DNA of 64,000 nucleotides from assembly GCF_014641455.1 (NCBI RefSeq), contig NZ_BMHT01000006.1, positions 310,001-374,000 on the forward strand, written 5' to 3'. Every line of letters begins with the position of its first letter. Position 1 is the first letter of the stretch. The notes beneath the pieces were generated by a model. That model was not told where the DNA came from and searched no databases. It worked only from the letters and a program-made list of their open reading frames with translations. Below are positions 43,522-51,617 of the stretch, piece after piece. The stretch is from Hymenobacter cavernae (GTDB lineage Bacteria > Bacteroidota > Bacteroidia > Cytophagales > Hymenobacteraceae). The position numbers and the translations under genes were made by a program.

Positions 43522-46476
43522 ATGCTCAAGGATTTTCGGATTAGACTCTTACTGCTTCTGCTGGCCGTTACGGGTCTGATTATATCGTCTTCCGCCCCCA
43601 ACGATAAAGGTGAACGGCCCATCACGGCGGCCGAGCAAAATTGGGTGGACAGCGTGATGAACACGCTCACGCCCGACCAGCGCATCGGTCAGCTGTTCAT
43701 GGTGGCGGCTTACTCCAACAAGGATAAGAAGCACGTTCAGCACATCGACGACCTCGTCCGTAACTACAACATTGGTGGGCTGATGTTTTTGCAGGGCGGC
43801 CCGCGCCGACAGGCAGCCCTTACGAATCGTTATCAGGCCGAAGCCAAAGTACCGCTGCTCATTGCCCTCGACGCCGAGTGGGGCCTCGACATGCGCCTCG
43901 ACAGCTCCATGCACTTCGCCAAGGAAATGACCCTAGGTGCCATGGACGACGACCAGTACGTGTACCAGATGGGCCGTGAAATTGCGCTCAAAATGAAGAC
44001 GTTGGGCGTGCAGGTCAGCTTTTCGCCGGTCATCGACGTCAACTCCAACCCCGACAATCCGGTCATTGGCAACCGTTCTTTTGGGGAGAACAAAGATCAG
44101 GTATCGAAGCGCGGCATTGCCTACATCCGCGGCTTGCAGGACCACGGCATTATTGCCGTAGCCAAGCACTTCCCCGGCCACGGCGACACGGATATTGACT
44201 CGCACGTAGCGCTGCCCGTTATTAACACTGACATGGCTAGGTTGACGAATGTTGACCTCTACCCTTTTCAGCAGTCCTTTGACGCCGGCGTGATGGGCGT
44301 GATGGTGGCGCACCTGTACATGCCGCTTTTCGACACGGTGCGTACTCAGGCTACTACCCTGTCGCGCAACTTGGTGACGGGCTTGCTAAAGGACAAAATG
44401 GCGTATAAAGGGCTGGTTTTCACCGATGCGCTCAACATGAAGAGCGTTTCCAATCTCTATAAGCCCGGTGAGGTAGACGCTATGGCCTTGGTAGCCGGCA
44501 ACGACGTGCTGCTGTTCTCGGAAGACGTGCCGGTTGCGCAGCAGAAGATTCGGGAAGCCATTACGGCCGGGCGTATTACACAGGAAGACATCGACTTCCG
44601 GGTGCGCAAAATCTTGCGGGCCAAGTACTGGGCCGGGCTCAACCACTACCGCTCCGTTGATCTGCCCAACCTGATGCAGAACCTGAACCGGCCGCTGAGC
44701 CGCACGGTGCAACAGGAAATCTATGAGCACGCCGTAACGGTGGCGAAAAATGAGGATAATATACTGCCCTTCACCCGCTTAGACACGCTACGCATTGCCT
44801 CCGTCACCATCGGTTCGCCGGTGGGTAGTACTTATAGCGAGATTATGGGCAAGTACCAGTCTGGCCCGGTTTACTCGGTGCCGAACCGTTACGCTGTCGA
44901 CTCTACTTTTGCGCGCATCTCTACGCAGCTGGCGCCTTATAACACGGTAGTAGTGAGCTTGCACAGCATGAACAATACGCCTACTCACAGCTACGGCATC
45001 GGGGAAGGCGCGCTGAAATTCCTGCAGCAGCTTCAGGCTAATAAGCGCATCAAGACGGTGGTGGTGGCAATGGGTAACGCCTACTCACTTAAGTATTTAG
45101 AAAGTGCCCGCACACTGGTTTGCGGCTACGAGGATAACTATCCGTCGCAGCTGGTGGTGCCGCAGGTGCTGTTTGGCGCGCTGCCTGCCCGTGGCCGGCT
45201 GCCGGTCACGGTGTCGCCGACGCTGAAGGCAGGCCTAGGTATCCCGACCCCGGATCTGCACCGCCTGCGCTACGCCACTCCCGAGAGCGAGGGCATGGAT
45301 TCCAAGATCCTCAGCCAGATCGATAACATCACGCTGGAAATGGCGGCTTACGCGGCAGCACCTGGGTGTCAGGTGATTGTAGCGAAGAATGGCGCCGTGG
45401 TGTTCGACAAAAGCTACGGCTACCAGACCTACGACAAGAAGAGCCCCATCGACGAAAGTACGCTCTACGACCTAGCCTCGGTGACCAAAGTAGCCGGCAC
45501 GCTCCAGGCCGTCATGTATTTGAAAGATCAGGGCAAGCTGAACCTCGACGCCAAAGTTTCGGAGTACTTGCCGGAACTGCGCGGCACCAACAAGCAGAGC
45601 ATGACGGTGCGCGAAGTGCTTGTGCATCAAGCTGGTCTGAAACCCGGCATTCCAACCTGGGAGCGAACCGTGACCAAAGCCGGCCTCAAACCTAGCTTCT
45701 ACGCCAGCGCCCGCTCCAGCGACTTCCCCAACGAAGTTGTACCCGGCACTTACAGCATCAAGAACGCCAACGACTCCGTGTGGACCTGGATTCAGCGCTC
45801 TACGCTGCTGCCCAAAGTGAAAGGCAAATACCCGGTGGAGTACAGCGACCTGAGTTTTATCATTCTGAAACATGTGTGCGAGAAGCTGCTGAAACAGCCC
45901 ATTGAGCAGTTTTTGCAAGCTAATTTCTACCAGCCCCTAGGTCTGAGCACCATGACCTACAATCCGTTGCAGCGCTTTCCGCAGGTGTGCATCGCGCCTA
46001 CTGAGAACGACACGTACTACCGCCACACGCAGCTGCAAGGCACCGTCCATGATCAAAGCGCGGCCATGGTGGGCGGTATCAGCGGGCACGCAGGCTTGTT
46101 CTCGAATGCCAACGACCTGGCTATTCTAATGCAGATGAACCTGCAAAATGGCCAGTACGGTGGCAAGCGCTACTTCCAGTCGCCGGTTGTGACGGATTTT
46201 GCCAAACCGCAGCTCGCCGGCAACCGGCGGGGCCTGGGTTGGGACCACGGTACGCCTGAGAAAGAAGAAGGTCCAACTTCTAACCTATCGCCGGCCAGCA
46301 CTTTCGGCCACACCGGCTTCACAGGTACCTGCGTTTGGCTCGATCCTGAAAACAAAATCCTCTACATCTTTCTTTCCAATCGGGTGTACCCCGATGCGGG
46401 TAACAACAAGTTGCGCCAGTATAACATCCGTACGCGCATCCATGATGTTATTTACAAGTCTTTGCTAAAGACCTGA
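43522..46476 (+). CDS. Fusion of GH3 beta-N-acetylglucosaminidase and class C beta-lactamase-like domain
   Basis: A 984-aa exported protein (signal peptide 1-25). Residues of about 40-375 form a GH3 domain with the NagZ-type KHFPGHGDTDIDSH (215-228) and nucleophile Asp302 in FTDALNM; about 380-575 is a GH3 C-terminal region. Residues 590-984 are a penicillin-binding/beta-lactamase (class C) domain: LASVTK (Ser653, Lys656), YSD (774-776) and a C-terminal HTGFTG box. Both halves act on muropeptides, so cell-wall recycling is the likely role. The fusion occurs in Bacteroidota; the YSD in place of YxN weakens a true beta-lactamase assignment. Confidence 0.9.
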   Translation: MLKDFRIRLLLLLLAVTGLIISSSAPNDKGERPITAAEQNWVDSVMNTLTPDQRIGQLFMVAAYSNKDKKHVQHIDDLVRNYNIGGLMFLQGGPRRQAALTNRYQAEAKVPLLIALDAEWGLDMRLDSSMHFAKEMTLGAMDDDQYVYQMGREIALKMKTLGVQVSFSPVIDVNSNPDNPVIGNRSFGENKDQVSKRGIAYIRGLQDHGIIAVAKHFPGHGDTDIDSHVALPVINTDMARLTNVDLYPFQQSFDAGVMGVMVAHLYMPLFDTVRTQATTLSRNLVTGLLKDKMAYKGLVFTDALNMKSVSNLYKPGEVDAMALVAGNDVLLFSEDVPVAQQKIREAITAGRITQEDIDFRVRKILRAKYWAGLNHYRSVDLPNLMQNLNRPLSRTVQQEIYEHAVTVAKNEDNILPFTRLDTLRIASVTIGSPVGSTYSEIMGKYQSGPVYSVPNRYAVDSTFARISTQLAPYNTVVVSLHSMNNTPTHSYGIGEGALKFLQQLQANKRIKTVVVAMGNAYSLKYLESARTLVCGYEDNYPSQLVVPQVLFGALPARGRLPVTVSPTLKAGLGIPTPDLHRLRYATPESEGMDSKILSQIDNITLEMAAYAAAPGCQVIVAKNGAVVFDKSYGYQTYDKKSPIDESTLYDLASVTKVAGTLQAVMYLKDQGKLNLDAKVSEYLPELRGTNKQSMTVREVLVHQAGLKPGIPTWERTVTKAGLKPSFYASARSSDFPNEVVPGTYSIKNANDSVWTWIQRSTLLPKVKGKYPVEYSDLSFIILKHVCEKLLKQPIEQFLQANFYQPLGLSTMTYNPLQRFPQVCIAPTENDTYYRHTQLQGTVHDQSAAMVGGISGHAGLFSNANDLAILMQMNLQNGQYGGKRYFQSPVVTDFAKPQLAGNRRGLGWDHGTPEKEEGPTSNLSPASTFGHTGFTGTCVWLDPENKILYIFLSNRVYPDAGNNKLRQYNIRTRIHDVIYKSLLKT

Positions 46477-46561
46477 TGTGTTGTTCCGCCTTTCTTCCCG
46501 AACTCTGATCCGCAATTGGCGGTAAGCATCTTGTAGGTGACTTGCCGCCAATTTTTGTTTA

Positions 46562-46659
46562 TAGCGCGAAGCTCCAGCTTCGCCCTTCGTTGAACACCTG
46601 GCCTCTTGCTGTTCGATGAAATGACATTCAACAAAGCCCGAAGCTGGAGCTTCGCGCTA
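46562..46659. repeat. Palindromic intergenic repeat, family B (copy 2)
   Basis: The arms TAGCGCGAAGCTCCAGCTTC and GAAGCTGGAGCTTCGCGCTA enclose GTTGAAC/GTTCGATG-type inner pairs. It lies between the GH3 fusion gene and bshA and matches the copy at 41186. Confidence 0.75.
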
Positions 46660-46677
46660 CTGCCCGCCCCTGCCCAC

Positions 46678-47814
46678 ATGAATATTGGTATCGTCTGTTA
46701 TCCCACCTTCGGCGGCTCCGGCGTCGTTGCCACTGAGCTAGGTAAAGCTTTGGCCTTGAGGGGACACCGTGTCCATTTTATCACCTACAGCCAACCTGTC
46801 CGCCTCGATTTCTTCAACGAAAACCTCTTCTACCACGAGGTATATGTGCCGCCGTACCCGCTGTTTCAGTTTCCGCCCTACGAGCTAGCTTTAGCGTCGA
46901 AGATGGTCGACATCGTGCAGAACGAAAAGCTGGATGTGCTGCACGTACACTACGCTATTCCGCACGCGTCGGCGGCGTACATGGCCAAGCAGATCCTGCG
47001 GACGAAAGGCATTACGGTGCCGGTTATCACAACGCTGCACGGCACTGATATTACCTTGGTGGGCAAAGATGCCAGCTACGAGCCGGTGGTTACCTTCAGC
47101 ATCAACCAGAGTGACGGCGTTACGTCGGTTTCGGCAGATTTGCGAGCTGAGACCTACCAGCACTTTGCCATTGAGAAGGACATTGAAGTGATTCCCAACT
47201 TCATCGACCTAGCTCGCTTTAAGAAGCAGAACAAAGGGCACTTCCGGGCGGCCATTGCGCCGCAAAACGAAAAGCTGCTCGTGCATACGTCTAACTTCCG
47301 CTCTGTGAAGCGCGTGGAAGATGTAGTCAGCATTTTTGCCGGCGTGCGGGCGCAGATTCCCGCCAAGCTGCTGCTGGTTGGCGACGGTCCTGACCGTCAG
47401 CGTATTGAGAAGATCGTACGGGAGCTGGAACACAGCCACGACGTACGCTTCCTGGGCAAGCTCGAAGCCGTGGAAGAAGTGCTCAGCGTAGCCGACTTAT
47501 TCCTGATGCCTTCCGAAAAAGAAAGCTTCGGCTTAGCGGCCCTCGAAGCTATGGCTTGCGAAGTACCCGTCGTGAGCACCAACGCGGGTGGCATTCCGGA
47601 GCTGAATGTAGATGGCGTTACGGGCAGTATCAGCGCCATCGGCGACGTGGAGGACATGGTGCAAAAAGGGTTGTTTATCCTGCAAGACGACAACCTACCT
47701 AGGTTCAAAGCCGCTGCCCGCGCCCGCGCCGAAGACTTCGACATCGAGCGGATTGTACCGCTGTACGAAGCCTGCTATCAGCGGGCGATTGATGCGCAAT
47801 TGGCGCTGGTATAG
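46678..47814 (+). CDS. bshA: N-acetyl-alpha-D-glucosaminyl L-malate synthase BshA
   Basis: A 378-aa GT4 glycosyltransferase, first enzyme of bacillithiol synthesis (UDP-GlcNAc + L-malate). The start MNIGIVCYPTFGGSGVVATE is the BshA hallmark, followed by PLFQFPPYELALASK, VLHVHYAIPHA, LHGTDITLVG and the GT4 motif MPSEKESFGLAALEAMA. The open frame begins at 46606 inside the upstream repeat; ATG 46678 is the family start. Pro-Arg near the C-terminus uses CCT AGG. The other bsh genes are not in this window. Confidence 0.95.
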   Translation: MNIGIVCYPTFGGSGVVATELGKALALRGHRVHFITYSQPVRLDFFNENLFYHEVYVPPYPLFQFPPYELALASKMVDIVQNEKLDVLHVHYAIPHASAAYMAKQILRTKGITVPVITTLHGTDITLVGKDASYEPVVTFSINQSDGVTSVSADLRAETYQHFAIEKDIEVIPNFIDLARFKKQNKGHFRAAIAPQNEKLLVHTSNFRSVKRVEDVVSIFAGVRAQIPAKLLLVGDGPDRQRIEKIVRELEHSHDVRFLGKLEAVEEVLSVADLFLMPSEKESFGLAALEAMACEVPVVSTNAGGIPELNVDGVTGSISAIGDVEDMVQKGLFILQDDNLPRFKAAARARAEDFDIERIVPLYEACYQRAIDAQLALV

Positions 47815-47838
47815 TTTAGCACCTAGGTTTCAAACCGC

Positions 47839-47940
47839 ACTGTCGTCCTGACGCAGGAAGGACTTACTGCCAGTTGGACGGCCATCGTACTAACGACTCG
47901 TTCAACTGGCAGTAGGTCCTTCCTGCGTCAGGACGACAGT
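47839..47940. repeat. Palindromic intergenic repeat, family E (copy 1)
   Basis: A perfect 25-bp outer arm pair (47839-47863 and 47916-47940, beginning ACTGTCGTCCTGACGCAGG) with a second inner pair (ACTGCCAGTTG and CAACTGGCAGT). It fills the gap between bshA and the next gene. A related copy lies at 59352-59451. Confidence 0.8.
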
Positions 47941-47958
47941 ATTTTAGGAATAAGTCGA

Positions 47959-48495
47959 TTAAAACAAGCCTGCCGCTTCGCGCTTAACGATGTTGATAGC
48001 GCGTGCCGTTGGATCGGTTTCGTCTGCAATCAAAGTCTCCAAGACGCGCTTGGCCAGCTCGGTGCCGCGGGCTTGCTGAGGCGTGTTCAAGCCTTGATAC
48101 GCTTTGTTAATCAGGGTGAGAATGTGCTCTTTCGCTTGTTTTACTTCTTCCCACGCATCGGGGCTCATGTAAAGCTGCTGACTGAGATTGTGCTCGAACT
48201 CGGCGCGAATTTCCTGTAACAACACGCGGTGAAACTCGGAGGCCGACTGCCCGGAGCTGTTCAGGCGCACCAGCAGATTATTGGGCGTGATGCGCTCCAG
48301 CAGCAAAATCACCCGCTCGTAGGCTTGCAAACGCACGGGCAATATTTCCTTGGTGCCCTGCAAGCGAAGCTCAATCAGCCGGCGTTGCTGCTCTTTCTCT
48401 AAGTATTGGCGAATTAGCAGAAAAACGGCGCCAGCCACGATAAGCGCCGGCAGAATAATTTTGAGTAGGTCGAAAATGTAAAGGGTTGTATTCAT
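47959..48495 (-). CDS. Membrane-anchored hypothetical protein
   Basis: A 178-aa protein with one N-terminal membrane segment (LLKIILPALIVAGAVFLLI, about residues 8-27) and a cytoplasmic helical domain rich in Glu, Gln, Leu and Arg (RRLIELRLQGTKEILPVRLQAYERVILLLE). I do not recognise a named family, although such one-helix proteins occur in Bacteroidota. ATG 48495 is used; ATG 48516 would add seven residues. A TATCTTTG box lies about 100 bases upstream. Confidence 0.7.
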   Translation of the reverse strand: MNTTLYIFDLLKIILPALIVAGAVFLLIRQYLEKEQQRRLIELRLQGTKEILPVRLQAYERVILLLERITPNNLLVRLNSSGQSASEFHRVLLQEIRAEFEHNLSQQLYMSPDAWEEVKQAKEHILTLINKAYQGLNTPQQARGTELAKRVLETLIADETDPTARAINIVKREAAGLF

Positions 48496-48598
48496 GCGAG
48501 TAAGCAACACAAGCATTCTGCTTGCGAATCAGTGAAAAGCTAGGTATAGGTAAAATCAGGCCAGCAAATCATGAACGAAACCCTGGCGTAATAGTTGA

Positions 48599-48606
48599 CA
48601 AAGATA
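48599..48606 (-). promoter_or_regulatory. Candidate promoter for the 47959 gene (-7 box)
   Basis: The complement of 48599-48606 reads TATCTTTG. It is about 104 bases before the ATG at 48495 and has no clear -33 box. Confidence 0.35.
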
Positions 48607-48676
48607 AGTTGTGAACCGGATGGCCGCGTCGGCTGTTTAAGCACCAGAAGGTCACTCGTTGATTCTGCTGACTTCG

Positions 48677-48684
48677 TATCTTTG
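48677..48684 (+). promoter_or_regulatory. Candidate promoter for the Fe-S carrier gene
   Basis: TATCTTTG matches the -7 consensus and lies 29 bases before the ATG at 48714. No TTTG is seen at the usual -33 spacing. Confidence 0.5.
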
Positions 48685-48713
48685 CACTTTATCTACCTAA
48701 CCAGGAACGCACT

Positions 48714-49067
48714 ATGGCAACTGCCGTTTCCACCAAGCTTGCTCCTATCAGCCTCACTCCGCGCGCCTTGGATGAGGTTCGGAATATTCTCAACGAGAAA
48801 AACGTACCGGCCGAATACGGCTTGCGCGTGGGCGTGCAGGGCGGCGGCTGCTCGGGCCTGAGCTACCTGCTCGGCTTCGATAAGCCCAAAGATCTGGACG
48901 AAACCTTCGACCTCGACGGCGTTACGCTCATCATGGATAAGAAGCACGCCATGTACGTGATGGGCATGGAAGTCGACTTCCAGGATGGCCTGAACGCACG
49001 CGGCTTCGTCTTCAACAACCCGCAAGCGAAAAGCACCTGCGGCTGCGGCTCGTCGTTCTCGGCGTAA
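48714..49067 (+). CDS. Iron-sulfur cluster assembly accessory protein (IscA/ErpA family)
   Basis: A 117-aa A-type Fe-S carrier. The three conserved Cys are present: GGGCSGLSY (Cys46) and STCGCGSSFSA (Cys109, Cys111). It passes Fe-S clusters to target enzymes. The family has close paralogues (IscA, SufA, ErpA), so no gene symbol is given. It is monocistronic, with a strong terminator at 49095. Confidence 0.93.
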   Translation: MATAVSTKLAPISLTPRALDEVRNILNEKNVPAEYGLRVGVQGGGCSGLSYLLGFDKPKDLDETFDLDGVTLIMDKKHAMYVMGMEVDFQDGLNARGFVFNNPQAKSTCGCGSSFSA

Positions 49068-49094
49068 GCGCAGCGATAAGCAGCACTCATACAT

Positions 49095-49127
49095 AGCCCC
49101 AACAACTGAAGTTGTTGGGGCTTTTTG
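49095..49127 (+). terminator. Terminator of the Fe-S carrier gene
   Basis: A perfect 13-bp stem (AGCCCCAACAACT and complement) with a 2-base loop, followed by TTTTTG. It sits between convergent genes, directly at the stop of the DUF2071 gene. Confidence 0.85.
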
Positions 49128-49853
49128 TTAGTAAACTTTTTCGCCACTCATAATCTTCACGGCCGAGCCATTGGCCATGAAGACGGAAGTCGGTTTTTGC
49201 TGCAACACCTCCACGAACTCCGGGCCGTAAAGCGCCGCTACGTTGCAGTGAAAGGCGAAGTTGGCAACGCTACGCATCGTCCAGCGTGGGTGCACCACTT
49301 CGTATTCCGATGTTCGCGTGGCACTACGCCGAGTGAAGCCCCAGTAATTTTCGGTCAGAAAATCGGCTTCGCTGTGTTCCGGAATAGGCTCGGAAGCGGC
49401 AGCCGCAACGCCGCGCAGGTAGTTCCACTCACCCTTCACTTTCCAATTGTAGTCTAAAGCTAGCTCGCCCGTGGACCTAGCTTCGATGTGGTGGCGCATG
49501 GGTAAAGCCACATACTTTTCCTGGTAGATGGTGTTGGCGACCAACATGATAGCTGGTTTGCTCACTATTTCCTTCACAAATACAACGCCGTGCTTCCAAC
49601 CATCAGTTGTTTTGCGCCGGACGTAAAAACGCAGGTTTACTTCTGGGAAGTTGCGGTGCCAGGGAAAGCCAATACCTAGCATGCGCGTGTTTTCAAACAG
49701 CAGCCCCACTATGCTGGCATAGTGCGTGCCGTTCCAGTCATCCAACTCCACCCCGGCCGGCAAATGGCGCCGCAGCACGCTTGCCTCAACCGCGTAGTTT
49801 GCTAACAGCAAGTAGTGCCAATCGGCGGTGAGGAAGGTGGTCTGTCTTGCCAT
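49128..49853 (-). CDS. DUF2071 (YqjF-like) family protein
   Basis: A 241-aa soluble protein of the DUF2071 family (FLTADWHYLLLANYAVEASVLRRHLPAGVELD, ASIVGLLFENTRMLG, NFPEVNLRFYVRR). The fold resembles acetoacetate decarboxylase. No catalytic role is established for the family. ATG 49853 is preferred to 49877. Its promoter is unknown. Confidence 0.85.
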   Translation of the reverse strand: MARQTTFLTADWHYLLLANYAVEASVLRRHLPAGVELDDWNGTHYASIVGLLFENTRMLGIGFPWHRNFPEVNLRFYVRRKTTDGWKHGVVFVKEIVSKPAIMLVANTIYQEKYVALPMRHHIEARSTGELALDYNWKVKGEWNYLRGVAAAASEPIPEHSEADFLTENYWGFTRRSATRTSEYEVVHPRWTMRSVANFAFHCNVAALYGPEFVEVLQQKPTSVFMANGSAVKIMSGEKVY

Positions 49854-49911
49854 ATACTGAGGTAGACAGGCGAACACACGCGGTTGTTTTACCTAGGCTA
49901 AGCTTCGCCGG

Positions 49912-50550
49912 TTAGCTAAAATCGTAGGGGTAGCCGATTTCCTGTAGGTCGGCTTCGAGCTGCTGCCAATCGGCTACCTCGGGCACGATGGCAAGTACCA
50001 GTTCTTTCGTCAGCGTTTTGCCTTGGTAAATGCTTGTTGCTGCCTCCAAGGATGGCGCCGGCCTACCTAGGTCTTCGTCGTAGTACTCGCTGGCCCAATC
50101 AATGTACGTTTGCGGGTTGCCGTCGAATATTTCCAGGAAGTTCTCGGAGCCGTCTTCGTCGGTTTCCAACTGCCCGATTTGCCATTTATCTTTTGGCGTA
50201 TACCAGAGGCAAAACGTAGTACCGATAGAATTGACTGGTTCGCCGAAAATGAATTCATCGAACACCGCTGGTAAGCCACGCGTCAACTGGTTCTTATCTT
50301 GTTCGTCGTAACCATCCGCGTAGCCGTTGATCACGCAGCCTTCGGCCCGAAACAGAATGAGCATCTGGTCGCCTTCCCCATCCTGCATTTCAAATACTTC
50401 CTCACCCTCCGCCCAATTCTGGTTGTAGGAATAATAGCGGTATTCGTACTCCGGCGAGTTGAGCGCATCGAGCACAGCAACGGCTTTGCAGATGGCTTTC
50501 AGCCTTTTTTGATCGGGTAAGGTAGTGTGGGTGAGGGTAGAGAGCATCAT
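49912..50550 (-). CDS. Hypothetical acidic protein
   Basis: A 212-aa soluble protein with many acidic and aromatic residues (YEYRYYSYNQNWAEGEEVFEMQDGEGDQML). I do not recognise a named family; the layout resembles proteins often annotated as immunity or SUKH-like partners, but this is not certain. It starts five bases after the ChaN-family gene ends, so the two are probably one operon. Confidence 0.65.
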   Translation of the reverse strand: MMLSTLTHTTLPDQKRLKAICKAVAVLDALNSPEYEYRYYSYNQNWAEGEEVFEMQDGEGDQMLILFRAEGCVINGYADGYDEQDKNQLTRGLPAVFDEFIFGEPVNSIGTTFCLWYTPKDKWQIGQLETDEDGSENFLEIFDGNPQTYIDWASEYYDEDLGRPAPSLEAATSIYQGKTLTKELVLAIVPEVADWQQLEADLQEIGYPYDFS

Positions 50551-50555
50551 GAGCT

Positions 50556-51431
50556 TTAATACGTCTTGGTCATATCGGCTGGTACTACCAGTACGTAGTC
50601 GGCTTTCTGCTCGTTCTCTTTGTACAGCTTACCTAGGTTTTCTTGCGCTACTGTCGACACAGTCAGAATCTTCAGCTTCGGGTCGGCTTGCTTTAGGTAC
50701 CATACGATGCCATCGTGGTTGTCGGAGTGGTAGCTGCCATTAAAATGCAGCATGAGTTGACCAGGCTGGCGACTCTGGCGAATGAAGTACGCCATGGTAG
50801 CGTCTTTTAACGCTTGGGCTTGGATGATGTTCTGCACGCCGGCGCCGTGGGCACCATCGCCACCGAACATAGCCTGCATGTTTTTGTAGCCGGGCAGCTC
50901 ATAATCAACCTTGACGGGCAGCGGTGCTATCCAAGCTTTTTCACTGGCGGGCAGCGCATCTAATGCGGTTAGACTAGCTTTGGCGACTTGCGAGGCGTAA
51001 CGACGCGGCACGTTCGTGCCTACCACGCGCAGCTTCTGGCGCTGGGCAAGCTGAAGCAGCGGTTTGTAGTCGGTAGCATAGTTGGGCCAAGGGCGACTTT
51101 GCTCCTCAAAGGCTTTATCATCCAGCTCGCCCACGTTGTATTGCTCCACGAGCGGCTGCACGTCGCGCTCAAACATTTCCATACCAAGCACCAATTGCCC
51201 GGCTTTCCGTTGGGCCAGGTCTTTGGCCAACTGTAGCTCCAGCCAGTGTGCAATCGGGTCGTTGTGCTGCTCGCCGAACAGAACGACATCCGCCTGGGCT
51301 AGCTCTTTGAGCATCTGGTCGTAGTCGGCGGCTTTGCCGGTGGCGGTGAAGAGGCGGTACGCGGGCCGGTCGGCAGTAGTGAAGCTGAGCAGGGCAAATA
51401 ATAAGGGGAGCAGAAAGAGCGTACGGATCAT
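50556..51431 (-). CDS. ChaN family exported protein (putative haem/iron-regulated)
   Basis: A 291-aa precursor with a signal peptide (MIRTLFLLPLLFALLSFTTA). The ChaN/TIKI-like motifs include VLFGEQHNDPIAHWLE and LMLHFNGSYHSDNHDG, with the conserved His residues. ChaN-like proteins are linked to iron or haem uptake, or act as TIKI-type proteases; which applies here is unknown. Downstream is the small acidic gene five bases later. Confidence 0.85.
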   Translation of the reverse strand: MIRTLFLLPLLFALLSFTTADRPAYRLFTATGKAADYDQMLKELAQADVVLFGEQHNDPIAHWLELQLAKDLAQRKAGQLVLGMEMFERDVQPLVEQYNVGELDDKAFEEQSRPWPNYATDYKPLLQLAQRQKLRVVGTNVPRRYASQVAKASLTALDALPASEKAWIAPLPVKVDYELPGYKNMQAMFGGDGAHGAGVQNIIQAQALKDATMAYFIRQSRQPGQLMLHFNGSYHSDNHDGIVWYLKQADPKLKILTVSTVAQENLGKLYKENEQKADYVLVVPADMTKTY

Positions 51432-51503
51432 CGGAAATAAGTCAGAATAAAAAGCGCCACGGCCTGTTCTCGCCCGCGTCGTATGGGGGTGGTACGTTAA
51501 CAA

Positions 51504-51603
51504 TGTAGAGACGCAATACCTTGCGTTTCCTCCCAGAACAACTCGACCTAGCTTTTTAGGTTCGTTTGCTCAACGAGGAAACGCAAAGTATTGCGTCTCT
51601 ACA
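51504..51603. repeat. Palindromic intergenic repeat, family D (copy 2)
   Basis: Arms TGTAGAGACGCAATACCTTG and the near-complement ending GCGTCTCTACA match copy 1 at 28629. The loop contains CTAGC. Confidence 0.75.
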
Positions 51604-51617
51604 CAGTGGCTCCTCTT

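Noticed and set aside
48657-48661. GTTGA as a -33 box for the Fe-S carrier gene
   Set aside because: Its spacing to the -7 box is about 15 bases, too short for the TTTG-N19-TAnnTTTG pattern.
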